Part shown: positions 21,841-29,901 of the stretch, one piece after another | Position numbering within the stretch: the stretch's first letter is position 1 | Layout: every line of letters begins with the position of its first letter | Source: Bordetella genomosp. 10 | GTDB lineage: Bacteria; Pseudomonadota; Gammaproteobacteria; Burkholderiales; Burkholderiaceae_B | Length of the DNA stretch: 64,000 bases | Direction: 5' to 3' | Assembly: GCF_002261225.1 (NCBI RefSeq) | Contig: NZ_NEVM01000001.1 | Span: 1,984,001-2,048,000 of the forward strand | The notes under the pieces: generated by a model | What the model was told of the DNA's origin: nothing | Databases searched by the model: none | What the model saw: only the letters and a program-made list of their open reading frames with translations | Program-made: the position numbers and the translations under genes

Positions 21841-24138
21841 ATGAAGAATCATTCGTCTGTTTCCACATACGACGGTCATTTATTGCCCAGCAACTGGCGT
21901 GACGACGTCCTGGCCCAATTGGGTGCGGATGAAACCGTGCTGGCATGGCTGGAACTAGACCTCGATACCGCCCTTAAGTTCCGGCCGGGCCTGCTTCTGG
22001 TGACCGACCGGGCCATCCTGGCGCGCGATCCCGATCGTGCCGGATGGCGCCGCTGGGCGCTGGCCGATACCCGCACCCTGACCCTGTCCGACCACGCGGG
22101 GGCGGGCGCCCTGGAGCTCTACGACAACCACGCCCGCCTGGCGGCCTGGCGCTATACGCTGGGTCGCAACCCCGCGGCGCTGCGCCTGCTCGACGCCTAT
22201 GCGCGGCGGCATTCGAGCCTGAATGCGCCGGACGCCGGCGCCGCCGAGGGGGACGCCGTCTCCGACGGCCGGATCTGCCCCAGTTGCCAGGCGCCGCTGC
22301 CGGCCGGCCAGGACGAATGCCCGTCCTGTGGCGCGGAAACCGGCCCGCCTTCGACCTGGGCCCTGCTGCGCCTGTGGCGCTTCGCGCAGCCCTACCGCAC
22401 GCCCCTGATCACCGGTTTCATCTTGACCTTGCTGGCGACCGCCGCCACCCTGGTCGCGCCCTACCTGACCATGCCGTTGATGGACGACGTGCTGATCCCG
22501 TTCCAGAGCGGAGCGCCGATCGACTACGACCACGTCCGCTGGCTGCTGCTGGGCCTGCTGGGATCGGCCCTGCTGGCCTGGGTGTTGGGGTGGGCCCGCA
22601 CCTATATCCTGGCCTGGGTCAGCGAGCGCATCGGCGCCGATATGCGCACGGCGACTTACGCACACTTGCAGAACCTGTCATTGGAGTATTTCGGCGGCAA
22701 GCGCACCGGCGACCTGATTGCGCGCATCGGCAGCGAAACCGACCGCATCTGCGTCTTTCTGTCGCTGCATTTGCTGGATTTCGCCACCGACGTGCTGATG
22801 ATCGTGATGACCGCGGCCATCCTGATCTCCATCAATCACTGGCTGGCGCTGGTGACGTTGGTGCCGCTGCCTTTCATCGCCTGGATGATCCACGTGGTGC
22901 GCGACCACCTGCGCCACGGCTTCGAAAAGGTCGACCGGGTGTGGTCGGAAATCACCAACGTGCTGGCCGACACCATTCCCGGCATACGGGTGGTCAAGGC
23001 CTTCGCCCAGGAAAAGCGCGAGGTGCAGCGCTTCCGCGACGCCAATAACCGCAACCTGGAAGTCAACGACCGAGTCAATACGGTATGGGCGCTGTTCTCG
23101 CCCACGGTGACGCTGCTGACGGAAATCGGCCTGCTGGTGGTGTGGATCTACGGCATCTGGCAGGTGTCGCGCCACCAGATCACGGTGGGCGTGCTGGCCG
23201 CTTTCCTGGCCTACATCGGCCGCTTCTACACGCGCCTGGATTCGATGAGCCGCATCGTTTCGGTGACGCAGAAGGCGGCCGCCGGCGCCAAGCGCATCTT
23301 CGACATCCTGGACCACGTATCCAGCGTGCCCGAGCCCGCCCGGCCGGTGCCGGTGCCGCACGTGGAGGGCCGCATCGAGCTGCGCGGCGTGGGTTTCCGC
23401 TACGGCAACCGCTCGGTGATCCGGGGCCTGGACCTGACGATCGCGCCGGGCAAGATGGTCGGCCTGGTCGGGCACAGCGGTTCGGGCAAGAGCACGCTGA
23501 TCAACCTGATCTGCCGGTTCTACGACGTTTCGGAAGGCGCCATCCTGGTGGACGGCGTCGATATCCGCGCCATGTCGGTGGCGCAGTACCGCGGCAATAT
23601 CGGCCTGGTGTTGCAGGAGCCTTTCCTGTTCTTCGGCACGATCGCCGAGAACATCGCCTACGGCAAGCCGGACGCCTCGCGCGAGGACATCATCGCCGCC
23701 GCGCGCGCGGCGCACGCGCACGAGTTCATCCTGCGCCTGCCGCATGGCTACGATTCGCTGGTGGGCGAGCGGGGCCAGGCACTGTCCGGCGGCGAGCGGC
23801 AGCGCATTTCCATCGCGCGCGCGCTGCTGATCGACCCGCGCATCCTGATTCTCGACGAGGCGACGTCCTCGGTGGACACCGCCACCGAGAAGGAAATCCA
23901 GATCGCGCTCGACAACCTGGTGCGCGGCCGCACCACGATCGCCATCGCCCACCGGCTCAGCACCCTGCGCAAGGCCGACCAGTTGGTGGTGCTGGATCGC
24001 GGGCAGATCGTCGAGCAGGGCGGCCACGAGGAACTGATGGCGCGCGAGGGCGCCTACTATCGCCTGTACCAGGCGCAGGCGCGCGCGGCCGAAGCCGAGG
24101 CGCAGACCGAGGACGACGACGATCTGGTGTTGTCTTGA
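21841..24138 (+). CDS. ABC exporter with N-terminal zinc ribbon
   Basis: A 765-residue half-transporter with fused membrane and ATPase domains. About 175 residues precede the membrane part, ending in a zinc-ribbon motif CPSCQ-x8-ECPSCG (near residues 142-160). Six transmembrane helices follow (about 185-470), then the nucleotide-binding domain: Walker A GHSGSGKST, signature LSGGERQR, Walker B ILILDEAT. The tail is acidic (EDDDD). It is divergent from the two cph genes (277-base gap) and followed by a DUF1854 gene, an association that suggests export of a cyanophycin-like product or precursor. The substrate is unknown. Confidence 0.87.
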   Translation: MKNHSSVSTYDGHLLPSNWRDDVLAQLGADETVLAWLELDLDTALKFRPGLLLVTDRAILARDPDRAGWRRWALADTRTLTLSDHAGAGALELYDNHARLAAWRYTLGRNPAALRLLDAYARRHSSLNAPDAGAAEGDAVSDGRICPSCQAPLPAGQDECPSCGAETGPPSTWALLRLWRFAQPYRTPLITGFILTLLATAATLVAPYLTMPLMDDVLIPFQSGAPIDYDHVRWLLLGLLGSALLAWVLGWARTYILAWVSERIGADMRTATYAHLQNLSLEYFGGKRTGDLIARIGSETDRICVFLSLHLLDFATDVLMIVMTAAILISINHWLALVTLVPLPFIAWMIHVVRDHLRHGFEKVDRVWSEITNVLADTIPGIRVVKAFAQEKREVQRFRDANNRNLEVNDRVNTVWALFSPTVTLLTEIGLLVVWIYGIWQVSRHQITVGVLAAFLAYIGRFYTRLDSMSRIVSVTQKAAAGAKRIFDILDHVSSVPEPARPVPVPHVEGRIELRGVGFRYGNRSVIRGLDLTIAPGKMVGLVGHSGSGKSTLINLICRFYDVSEGAILVDGVDIRAMSVAQYRGNIGLVLQEPFLFFGTIAENIAYGKPDASREDIIAAARAAHAHEFILRLPHGYDSLVGERGQALSGGERQRISIARALLIDPRILILDEATSSVDTATEKEIQIALDNLVRGRTTIAIAHRLSTLRKADQLVVLDRGQIVEQGGHEELMAREGAYYRLYQAQARAAEAEAQTEDDDDLVLS

Positions 24139-24195
24139 TCCGGTGCTGTCTTGATCCGTGCTGTCTTGATCCGTGCTGTCTTGAACGGCGCTGCC
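24131..24195 (+). repeat. 15-base tandem repeat spanning the exporter stop codon
   Basis: The unit GTGCTGTCTTGATCC occurs about four times in a row with slight variation, beginning inside the last codons of the exporter gene and filling the gap before the DUF1854 gene. Every complete unit carries a TGA. It adds no recognised signal and may be a recent slippage product. Confidence 0.8.
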
Positions 24196-24213
24196 CTTGA
24201 GGAATCCGCGGCC

Positions 24214-24684
24214 ATGAGTTCAACCGCTTTCACATTGCATCGCAACGCCCTGGGCCGCCTGGTCCACACCGGCGCCGACGGCGTCGCCCGCGAGGGCGTG
24301 CTGCCGGTGCGCGCCTTTCCCATCAGCGATCCCGACCGCGGCCTGTCGCTGGTCGACGCCGAGGGCCACGAAGTGGCCTGGATCGATTCCCTCGACGACC
24401 TGCCCGCGGACATCGCCGCCTTGCTGCGCGAGGAGTTGGCCAGCCGCGAGTTCATGCCGGAAATCCAGCGCATCGTGTCCGTGCAGGGTTACGCCACGCC
24501 CAGCAACTGGGAGGTGATGACGGACCGCGGTCCCACCACCTTCATCCTGCGCGGCGAGGAAGACATCCGCCGCCTGGGCGCGCATACGCTGTTGATCGCG
24601 GACAGCCACGGCATCCATTACCTGGTGCGCGACCTGTCCACGATGGACAAGGCCAGCCGCAAGCTGCTCGATCGCTTTCTCTGA
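24214..24684 (+). CDS. DUF1854 domain protein
   Basis: A 156-residue soluble protein of the DUF1854 family (landmarks GVLPVRAFPISDPDRG, NWEVMTDRGPTTFILRGEED and the C-terminal LDRFL). The family is usually encoded next to an ABC exporter like the one upstream and probably works with it; no biochemical function is established to my knowledge. The ATG at 24214 was chosen because TGAGGAA lies about 10 bases upstream; the frame extends further into the tandem repeat. The gene converges on wspR with only 16 bases between stops. Confidence 0.8.
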   Translation: MSSTAFTLHRNALGRLVHTGADGVAREGVLPVRAFPISDPDRGLSLVDAEGHEVAWIDSLDDLPADIAALLREELASREFMPEIQRIVSVQGYATPSNWEVMTDRGPTTFILRGEEDIRRLGAHTLLIADSHGIHYLVRDLSTMDKASRKLLDRFL

Positions 24685-24700
24685 TTCGTTTTCTCTGGTT

Positions 24701-25708
24701 TCAACGCGCCATGACGCGATTGCGGCCATGGCGCTTGGCTTCGTACAGGCCGCGGTCGGCGGCGTCGATGAGCTGGGTGAAGGAGTCCAGCCTTTCGGGC
24801 ATCAAGGTGGCCACGCCGACGCTGACCGTGAGCCATTCCGCCGTCGCCGAGTCGCGGTGGGGAATGCGCAGGGCCTCGATGGAACGGCGGATCTTCTCGG
24901 CGATCAGCCGCACGCCGCCGGCCGGCGTGCCGGGCAGGACCACGGCGAACTCCTCGCCGCCGAACCGGGCCGGCAGGTCGGCGGAGCGGTCGCAGCAACT
25001 GGCGATGGTGGCGGCCACTTTCTTCAGCACTTCGTCGCCGGCCATGTGCCCATAGGCGTCGTTGTAGCTCTTGAAGTGGTCGACGTCGATCATCAGCAGG
25101 CTCAGGTCCAGCCTTTCGCGCAAGGCGCGCTTCCATTCGGCGCCGAGATAGCCGTCGAAGTAGCGGCGGTTGGCCAGGCCGGTCAGTCCGTCGGAATTGG
25201 TCAGGCGCCGCAATTCCAGGTTGGTTTCCAGTAGCTGCTGCTGGCTCTGCCGCAAGGCCTGGTAGGCCTCGTCGCGCTGGAGCATGGCGAGGTAGCTGCG
25301 CGAGTGGTAGCGGATGCGGGCCACCAGTTCGATGCTGTCGGGCAGCTTGACCAGGTAGTCGTTGGCGCCCGCGCTGAAGGCGGCGCTCTTGACCACGGCG
25401 TCTTCCTTGGTCGACAGCACGATGATGGGGATGTCGCGGGTGGCGGGGTTGGCGCGATAGGCGCGCACCAGCGTCAGGCCGTCGACGCCGGGCAGCACCA
25501 GGTCCTGCAGGATGACCGTGGGCCGCGTCTGGGTGGCGACGTTCAGCGCCTCGTGCGGATCGGGGCAGAAATGGAAGTCTATATTCGGCTCGTCGGCCAG
25601 GGCGCGCCGTATCGCTTCGCCCACCATGATCTGGTCGTCGACCAGCAATACCATCGCGTTCTGCGGGCGCTGGCCCAATCCGCCGGTGTAGTCCATGACG
25701 GGTTCCAT
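24701..25708 (-). CDS. wspR: Response regulator diguanylate cyclase WspR
   Basis: A 335-residue output protein of the Wsp pathway: receiver domain (about residues 18-135, phospho-acceptor Asp in ILQDLVLPG), a helical linker ([18 protein letters not shown]), and a GGDEF domain with active-site GGEEF. An intact RxxD inhibitory site (RSAD) lies five residues before it, so product feedback by c-di-GMP is expected. Phosphorylation by WspE should trigger clustering and c-di-GMP synthesis, promoting surface attachment. It is the last gene of the operon, 13 bases after wspF. Confidence 0.93.
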   Translation of the reverse strand: MEPVMDYTGGLGQRPQNAMVLLVDDQIMVGEAIRRALADEPNIDFHFCPDPHEALNVATQTRPTVILQDLVLPGVDGLTLVRAYRANPATRDIPIIVLSTKEDAVVKSAAFSAGANDYLVKLPDSIELVARIRYHSRSYLAMLQRDEAYQALRQSQQQLLETNLELRRLTNSDGLTGLANRRYFDGYLGAEWKRALRERLDLSLLMIDVDHFKSYNDAYGHMAGDEVLKKVAATIASCCDRSADLPARFGGEEFAVVLPGTPAGGVRLIAEKIRRSIEALRIPHRDSATAEWLTVSVGVATLMPERLDSFTQLIDAADRGLYEAKRHGRNRVMAR

Positions 25709-25721
25709 AGGTCTTCCTTCT

Positions 25722-26762
25722 TTACGTTCTTGGTGCGCCGGTCGTCGCGCCGAGCGCGGCGATCAACCTGGGCGCAATGCGGTCCAGCGGCAGGATCTCG
25801 ACGGCGGCGTCGAGTTCCGCGGCGGCCTTGGGCATGCCGTAGACCGCGCTGGTGGCGCGGTCCTGGGCGATGGTCAGCATGCCGTGCTCGCGCATGGCCT
25901 GCAGGCCGCGCGCGCCGTCGCGGCCCATGCCGGTCAGCAGGATGCCGATGGCCTGCGCCCGGCCATGCCGGGCCACGCTCTCGAAAAACACGTCGATGGA
26001 AGGCCGGTAGAGGCCCTCGGCCGGTTCGCGCGTGTATCTTAAGGTGCCGTCGTCGTGCAGCACCAGGTGATCGTCCGTCCCGGCCAGCAGCACGGCGCCC
26101 GGCTGGGGGCGTTCGCCGTCGACGGCCAGCCGCACGGGCAGCGTGACCTGCTCGTCCAGCCAACTGGCCATGCCGGCGGCGAAATTGGCGTCCACATGCT
26201 GCACCAGCACGATGGCGGCCGGGAAGTCGGCCGGCAAGCCGCCCAGCAGCGCGGCCAGCGACGGCGGGCCGCCCGCGCTGGCGCCGATGACGATCAGGCA
26301 AGGGGCGAGGGCGGCGGCCACGGGCCGGACCGGCGGCACGGGATGCCGGGGCCTGTCGCGGTCGTAGGCGCCGATCAGCCAGCCGACGTTGCGGATCTTG
26401 CGCAGCAAGGGCGCGGCGGCGGCCTGCGGGTCGGCGCCGCCCATCTGCGGCGTATCGATGGCGTCCAGCGCGCCGTGGCCCATGGCCTCGAAGACGCGCG
26501 AGGTATTGCGGTCCATGTCGCCGGTGACGATGATGATGGCGCAGGGCGTTTGCGCCATGATGCGGCGCGTGGCCTCCACGCCGTCGACCACCGGCATCAG
26601 CAGGTCCATCAGGATGATGTCCGGGCGTTGCGCCGCGCAGGCATGCAGGGCCTGCTCGCCGTCGCCGGCCACCCAGGCCACGCTCAGCCCGGGGTCGAGC
26701 GCGAGCGCCTGTTGCAGGGCCTCTACCGCCAGCGGCATATCGTTGACGATGCCTATTTTCAT
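25722..26762 (-). CDS. wspF: Chemoreceptor methylesterase WspF (CheB-like)
   Basis: A 346-residue CheB-type protein: N-terminal receiver (Asp in [11 protein letters not shown]) and C-terminal methylesterase with the catalytic Ser in GASAGGPPS, His in LVQHV and Asp in [10 protein letters not shown]. In the Wsp system WspF demethylates WspA and resets signalling; loss-of-function mutations in Pseudomonas wspF lock the pathway on and give wrinkly colonies. The start codon overlaps the wspE stop (ATGA). Confidence 0.93.
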   Translation of the reverse strand: MKIGIVNDMPLAVEALQQALALDPGLSVAWVAGDGEQALHACAAQRPDIILMDLLMPVVDGVEATRRIMAQTPCAIIIVTGDMDRNTSRVFEAMGHGALDAIDTPQMGGADPQAAAAPLLRKIRNVGWLIGAYDRDRPRHPVPPVRPVAAALAPCLIVIGASAGGPPSLAALLGGLPADFPAAIVLVQHVDANFAAGMASWLDEQVTLPVRLAVDGERPQPGAVLLAGTDDHLVLHDDGTLRYTREPAEGLYRPSIDVFFESVARHGRAQAIGILLTGMGRDGARGLQAMREHGMLTIAQDRATSAVYGMPKAAAELDAAVEILPLDRIAPRLIAALGATTGAPRT

Positions 26763-29044
26763 TGTGCGCGTCCGATCAGGTCTTCGACCGCCTGCAGCAA
26801 GGCGTCGTCGTGGAAGCTGCTCTTCCCCAGGTAGTAGTCCGCGCCGGCATCCAGGCCGCGCTGCCGGTCTTCGGGCCGGTCTTTATAGGACACTACCATG
26901 ACATGCATGGACCGCAGGCGGGCATCGTGTCGGATGCGCGTCACCAGTTCGATGCCGTCCATGCGCGGCATGTCCACGTCGGTCACGACCAGGTCGTAGG
27001 CGCCGGCGCGCAGCATGTTCCAGCCGTCCATGCCGTCGACCGCCACCGCGACCTCATAGCCGCGGTTCTGCAGCAGCTTGCGTTCCAGTTCGCGCACCGT
27101 CAGCGAATCGTCGATGACCAGCACGCGCTTGCGGCGCCGGTCGTCGGCGCGCGGCCCGTCGCCCACCCGCAGCAGGTCGCCGCTGGCGACCCGTTTTTCG
27201 ATCGAGCGCAGCAGGTCCTCGACGTCCACGATCAGGACCGGCGCGCCGTCGTCCATCAATGCGCCGGCCAGGATGTCCTGCAATTTGCCCAGGCGCGGAT
27301 CCAGCGGCTGCACCACCAGCGTCCGTTCGGCGACGTAACGGTCGACCGCGATGCCGAAGGTATGGACGGCGTCGCCCAGCAGGATCACCGGCACGTCGCC
27401 GGCCGGCGGCGATCCCGCCGGATATTGCAGCAGCAGGCGGCCGGCCACCAGGCCGATCTGCCTGCCCTCGTGGGTGAAGTGCTGGCGGCCCTCCAGTTGC
27501 GCGATGGCGTCGCGCGGCACCGTCAGGGCGCGCTGCACGTAGGCCAGCGGGAAGGCGTAGCGTTCGTCGCCGATGTCGACGATCAGGCAGCGCGCGACGG
27601 ACAGGGACAGGGGCATTTCCAGCGTGAAGCGCGTGCCTTCGCCCTTCCGCTGGTGGATCCGGACCGTGCCGCGCAACTGGCGCATCATGTCCTGCACGAC
27701 GTCCAGGCCGACGCCGCGGCCGGAGACCTCCGTCACCGCGTCGCGCGTGGTGAAGCCGGGCAGGAAGAGGAAGCTGAGCAGTTCGCTTTCGCTCAAGGCG
27801 TCCGCGGTGTCGGCGCTGGCCAGTTGGCGCTGCACGACTTCCTCGCGCAATTCGTCCAGGTCGATGCCGGCGCCGTCGTCGGCGACCTCGACCAGCAGCA
27901 TGCCCGCGCTGTGGCGCGCTTCCAGCGTCACGGTGCCCGTGGCCGGCTTGCCGAGCGCCTCGCGCCGGGCCGGCGTTTCGATGCCGTGGTCGACGGCGTT
28001 GCGCAGGAGGTGGTTCAGCGGGGCGTCCAGCCTTTCCAGGACGTCGCGGTCGACCCGGGTGGCGTCGCCGCTGACGACCAGGCGGATCTGCTTGCCGAGG
28101 TCGCGGGCCAGATCGCGCAGCATGCGCGGCAGGCCGCCGGTCGTGTCGCCGAAAGGACGCATGCGGCACGCCAGCGACGCGTCGTAGAGCCGTTGCGCCA
28201 GGTCGCCGATGCGCCAGCCGAACTGGTCGGCACGGGCCATGCGGTCGCCCAGGGTCTGCTGGCATGCGTCGGCCAACTGGCGCGCCTGCGCGAGCGCTTG
28301 CCGCAGGGTGTCGCCGTCGGCCGCGTCGTGGTCGGCCGCGGCCAGCGTCCGGGACAACTGTTCCTGCATGCGCTTGAGTTGCAGCAGCGAGGCGGCGAAG
28401 GGGCCCAGGCGATGCGATTCGACCAGGGTTTCGCTGCTCAGGCCCAGCAGGCGGTCCAGCGTCTCGGCGTTGACGCGCAGGTCGCGTTCGGCGCCGGCGG
28501 GGTGGGGTGGCGCGGGCGGCGCGGTGTGGGGCGCGCGGGTTTGGACGGCCACGGCAGGCGCCGCCTGCGTGACGGGAGGCGCCTCCTGCGTATAAGCCCA
28601 TGGAGAGGGGGGCGCCGATGCCGGGGCGGCGGCTTGGCCGCCATCGTCGAGGCCTCCCTTCAGGTGCTCCGCCAGGGCGGCGACGTAGGCGTCGGCCTGG
28701 GCGATGCCGTCCGCGGTTCCCATGCCGGGCAGTTTCAGCAGGAGATCGGCGCCGCGCAGCAGCAGGTCGATGTCCGCCGCGATCAGCCGGCGCCGGCCGG
28801 CCTGGGCGTCGACGAGCAGGTCCTCCATCACGTGCGCGGCCCGCACGCCGCTTTCCAGTCCCACGATGCGCGCCGCGCCCTTCAGGGAATGCGCCGCGCG
28901 CATGCAGGCTTCCAACTGGTCGGCGGCCGTGGCGTCGCGCTCCAGGGCCAGCAGCCCGCCGTTGAGCGCCTGCACCTGCGTGCGCGCTTCCAGCAGGAAC
29001 AGGTCCAGCAGCGAGGCGTTGCGGATGTCGTCGCCCGGATTCAT
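26759..29044 (-). CDS. wspE: Hybrid CheA-type sensor kinase WspE
   Basis: A 761-residue hybrid kinase. Domains in order: Hpt with the phospho-His in RAAHSLKGAARI (about residue 52), a Pro/Ala-rich linker (about 140-190), a dimer region, HATPase_c (LNHLLRNAVDHGIETP; GRGVGLDVV), a CheW-like domain, and a C-terminal receiver (VVTDVDMPRMDGIEL). WspE phosphorylates WspR and WspF on surface contact. The start was set at the ATG overlapping the wspD stop (ATGA); the open frame extends far upstream without homology. Confidence 0.93.
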   Translation of the reverse strand: MNPGDDIRNASLLDLFLLEARTQVQALNGGLLALERDATAADQLEACMRAAHSLKGAARIVGLESGVRAAHVMEDLLVDAQAGRRRLIAADIDLLLRGADLLLKLPGMGTADGIAQADAYVAALAEHLKGGLDDGGQAAAPASAPPSPWAYTQEAPPVTQAAPAVAVQTRAPHTAPPAPPHPAGAERDLRVNAETLDRLLGLSSETLVESHRLGPFAASLLQLKRMQEQLSRTLAAADHDAADGDTLRQALAQARQLADACQQTLGDRMARADQFGWRIGDLAQRLYDASLACRMRPFGDTTGGLPRMLRDLARDLGKQIRLVVSGDATRVDRDVLERLDAPLNHLLRNAVDHGIETPARREALGKPATGTVTLEARHSAGMLLVEVADDGAGIDLDELREEVVQRQLASADTADALSESELLSFLFLPGFTTRDAVTEVSGRGVGLDVVQDMMRQLRGTVRIHQRKGEGTRFTLEMPLSLSVARCLIVDIGDERYAFPLAYVQRALTVPRDAIAQLEGRQHFTHEGRQIGLVAGRLLLQYPAGSPPAGDVPVILLGDAVHTFGIAVDRYVAERTLVVQPLDPRLGKLQDILAGALMDDGAPVLIVDVEDLLRSIEKRVASGDLLRVGDGPRADDRRRKRVLVIDDSLTVRELERKLLQNRGYEVAVAVDGMDGWNMLRAGAYDLVVTDVDMPRMDGIELVTRIRHDARLRSMHVMVVSYKDRPEDRQRGLDAGADYYLGKSSFHDDALLQAVEDLIGRAQ

Positions 29045-29901
29045 GCGAGGCTCCGGTCGATGGCGTGCAGAAGGCGCTCGCCGTCCAGCACGCCGATGGT
29101 GCGTTCGCCGTGGCGCGCGATGGCGCTGGTGTAGCGGTCGGCGCCGAAGGTCGACGGCACGGGACCCAGCGCGTCCGCCGAATAGGCGCGTATGCCTTCG
29201 ACTTCGTCCACCGGCGTCGCCAGGGCGCGTGGCGCGCTGTTCAGGATGAGCAGGCGCGGCAGCGCCTTGGCCGAGGCGCCCGCAGGGGCGGACGCGCCGG
29301 CGGGCGCGGCCAGGCCCAGCAGCGCGGGCAGGGAAATGCAGGCCAGCAGCCGGCCGCGGATATTGCAGACGCCGGTCACCACGCCGCTGCGGCGCGGCAG
29401 CGTGTGGATGGGCCGCATGGTCGCCACCTCGGCCAGCGTCGAGGTGGGCAGCGCCAGCCATTCGGCGCCCAGGCGGAAGACCAGGATGGAGAGGGTCGAT
29501 GCCTTGCCGGCATCGGCGGACGGCTGGTCCCATGGGCTCCGTGGGTTCCATTGGTCCTGTCGGTCCCACTGGTCCTGTCGGTCCCACTGGTCCCGTTGGT
29601 CCCCTTGATCCCCCCGATGCCGTTGATCCCGTTGCTTCGGCAGGTCCGCGCGATGCATGCCGTCCCGCCAGGCCGGTAGTCCGGCCGCGCCGCCCGCGCC
29701 TCCGTGGCCGTCTTCGGCCTGCCCGCCATCGGGGGCGCCTTGCGGAAAGGCCGCGCGGTCCAGCAGGCGCGTGGCCGCGGCGGCATAGATGGGACAGTTG
29801 CGGCAATGGATGTGCTCGCGCAGCCGCGGGCAGGACTGGTCGCCGCGGATGCCGATGCGGTTCCAGCAGTCGTCGATGCGGCCGGCTTCGCGTTCAAACA
29901 T
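29041..29901 (-). CDS. wspD: CheW-type coupling protein WspD
   Basis: A 286-residue protein with an N-terminal Cys-rich motif characteristic of WspD (CWNRIGIRGDQSC then HIHCRNCPIY, about residues 12-39) and a C-terminal CheW domain (from about 135). The two are joined by a low-complexity linker made of repeated DQWDRQ-type units encoded by 18-base repeats. The start is the ATG at 29899-29901, which overlaps the end of wspC by 8 bases. It should couple WspA to WspE. Confidence 0.9.
   Translation of the reverse strand: MFEREAGRIDDCWNRIGIRGDQSCPRLREHIHCRNCPIYAAAATRLLDRAAFPQGAPDGGQAEDGHGGAGGAAGLPAWRDGMHRADLPKQRDQRHRGDQGDQRDQWDRQDQWDRQDQWNPRSPWDQPSADAGKASTLSILVFRLGAEWLALPTSTLAEVATMRPIHTLPRRSGVVTGVCNIRGRLLACISLPALLGLAAPAGASAPAGASAKALPRLLILNSAPRALATPVDEVEGIRAYSADALGPVPSTFGADRYTSAIARHGERTIGVLDGERLLHAIDRSLA
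29535..29633. repeat. 18-base tandem repeats inside wspD
   Basis: GGTCCTGTCGGTCCCACT is present at 29553-29570 and again at 29571-29588, followed by the variant GGTCCCGTTGGTCCCCTT and more degenerate copies on both sides. In the wspD frame it codes for alternating Asp, Gln, Trp and Arg; in the opposite strand it would read as a collagen-like Gly-X-Y stretch, which is a frame artefact. Confidence 0.85.

Noticed and set aside
29553..29606. CRISPR-like array
   Set aside because: The repeats are directly adjacent without unique spacers, lie inside a coding gene, and no cas genes are present.
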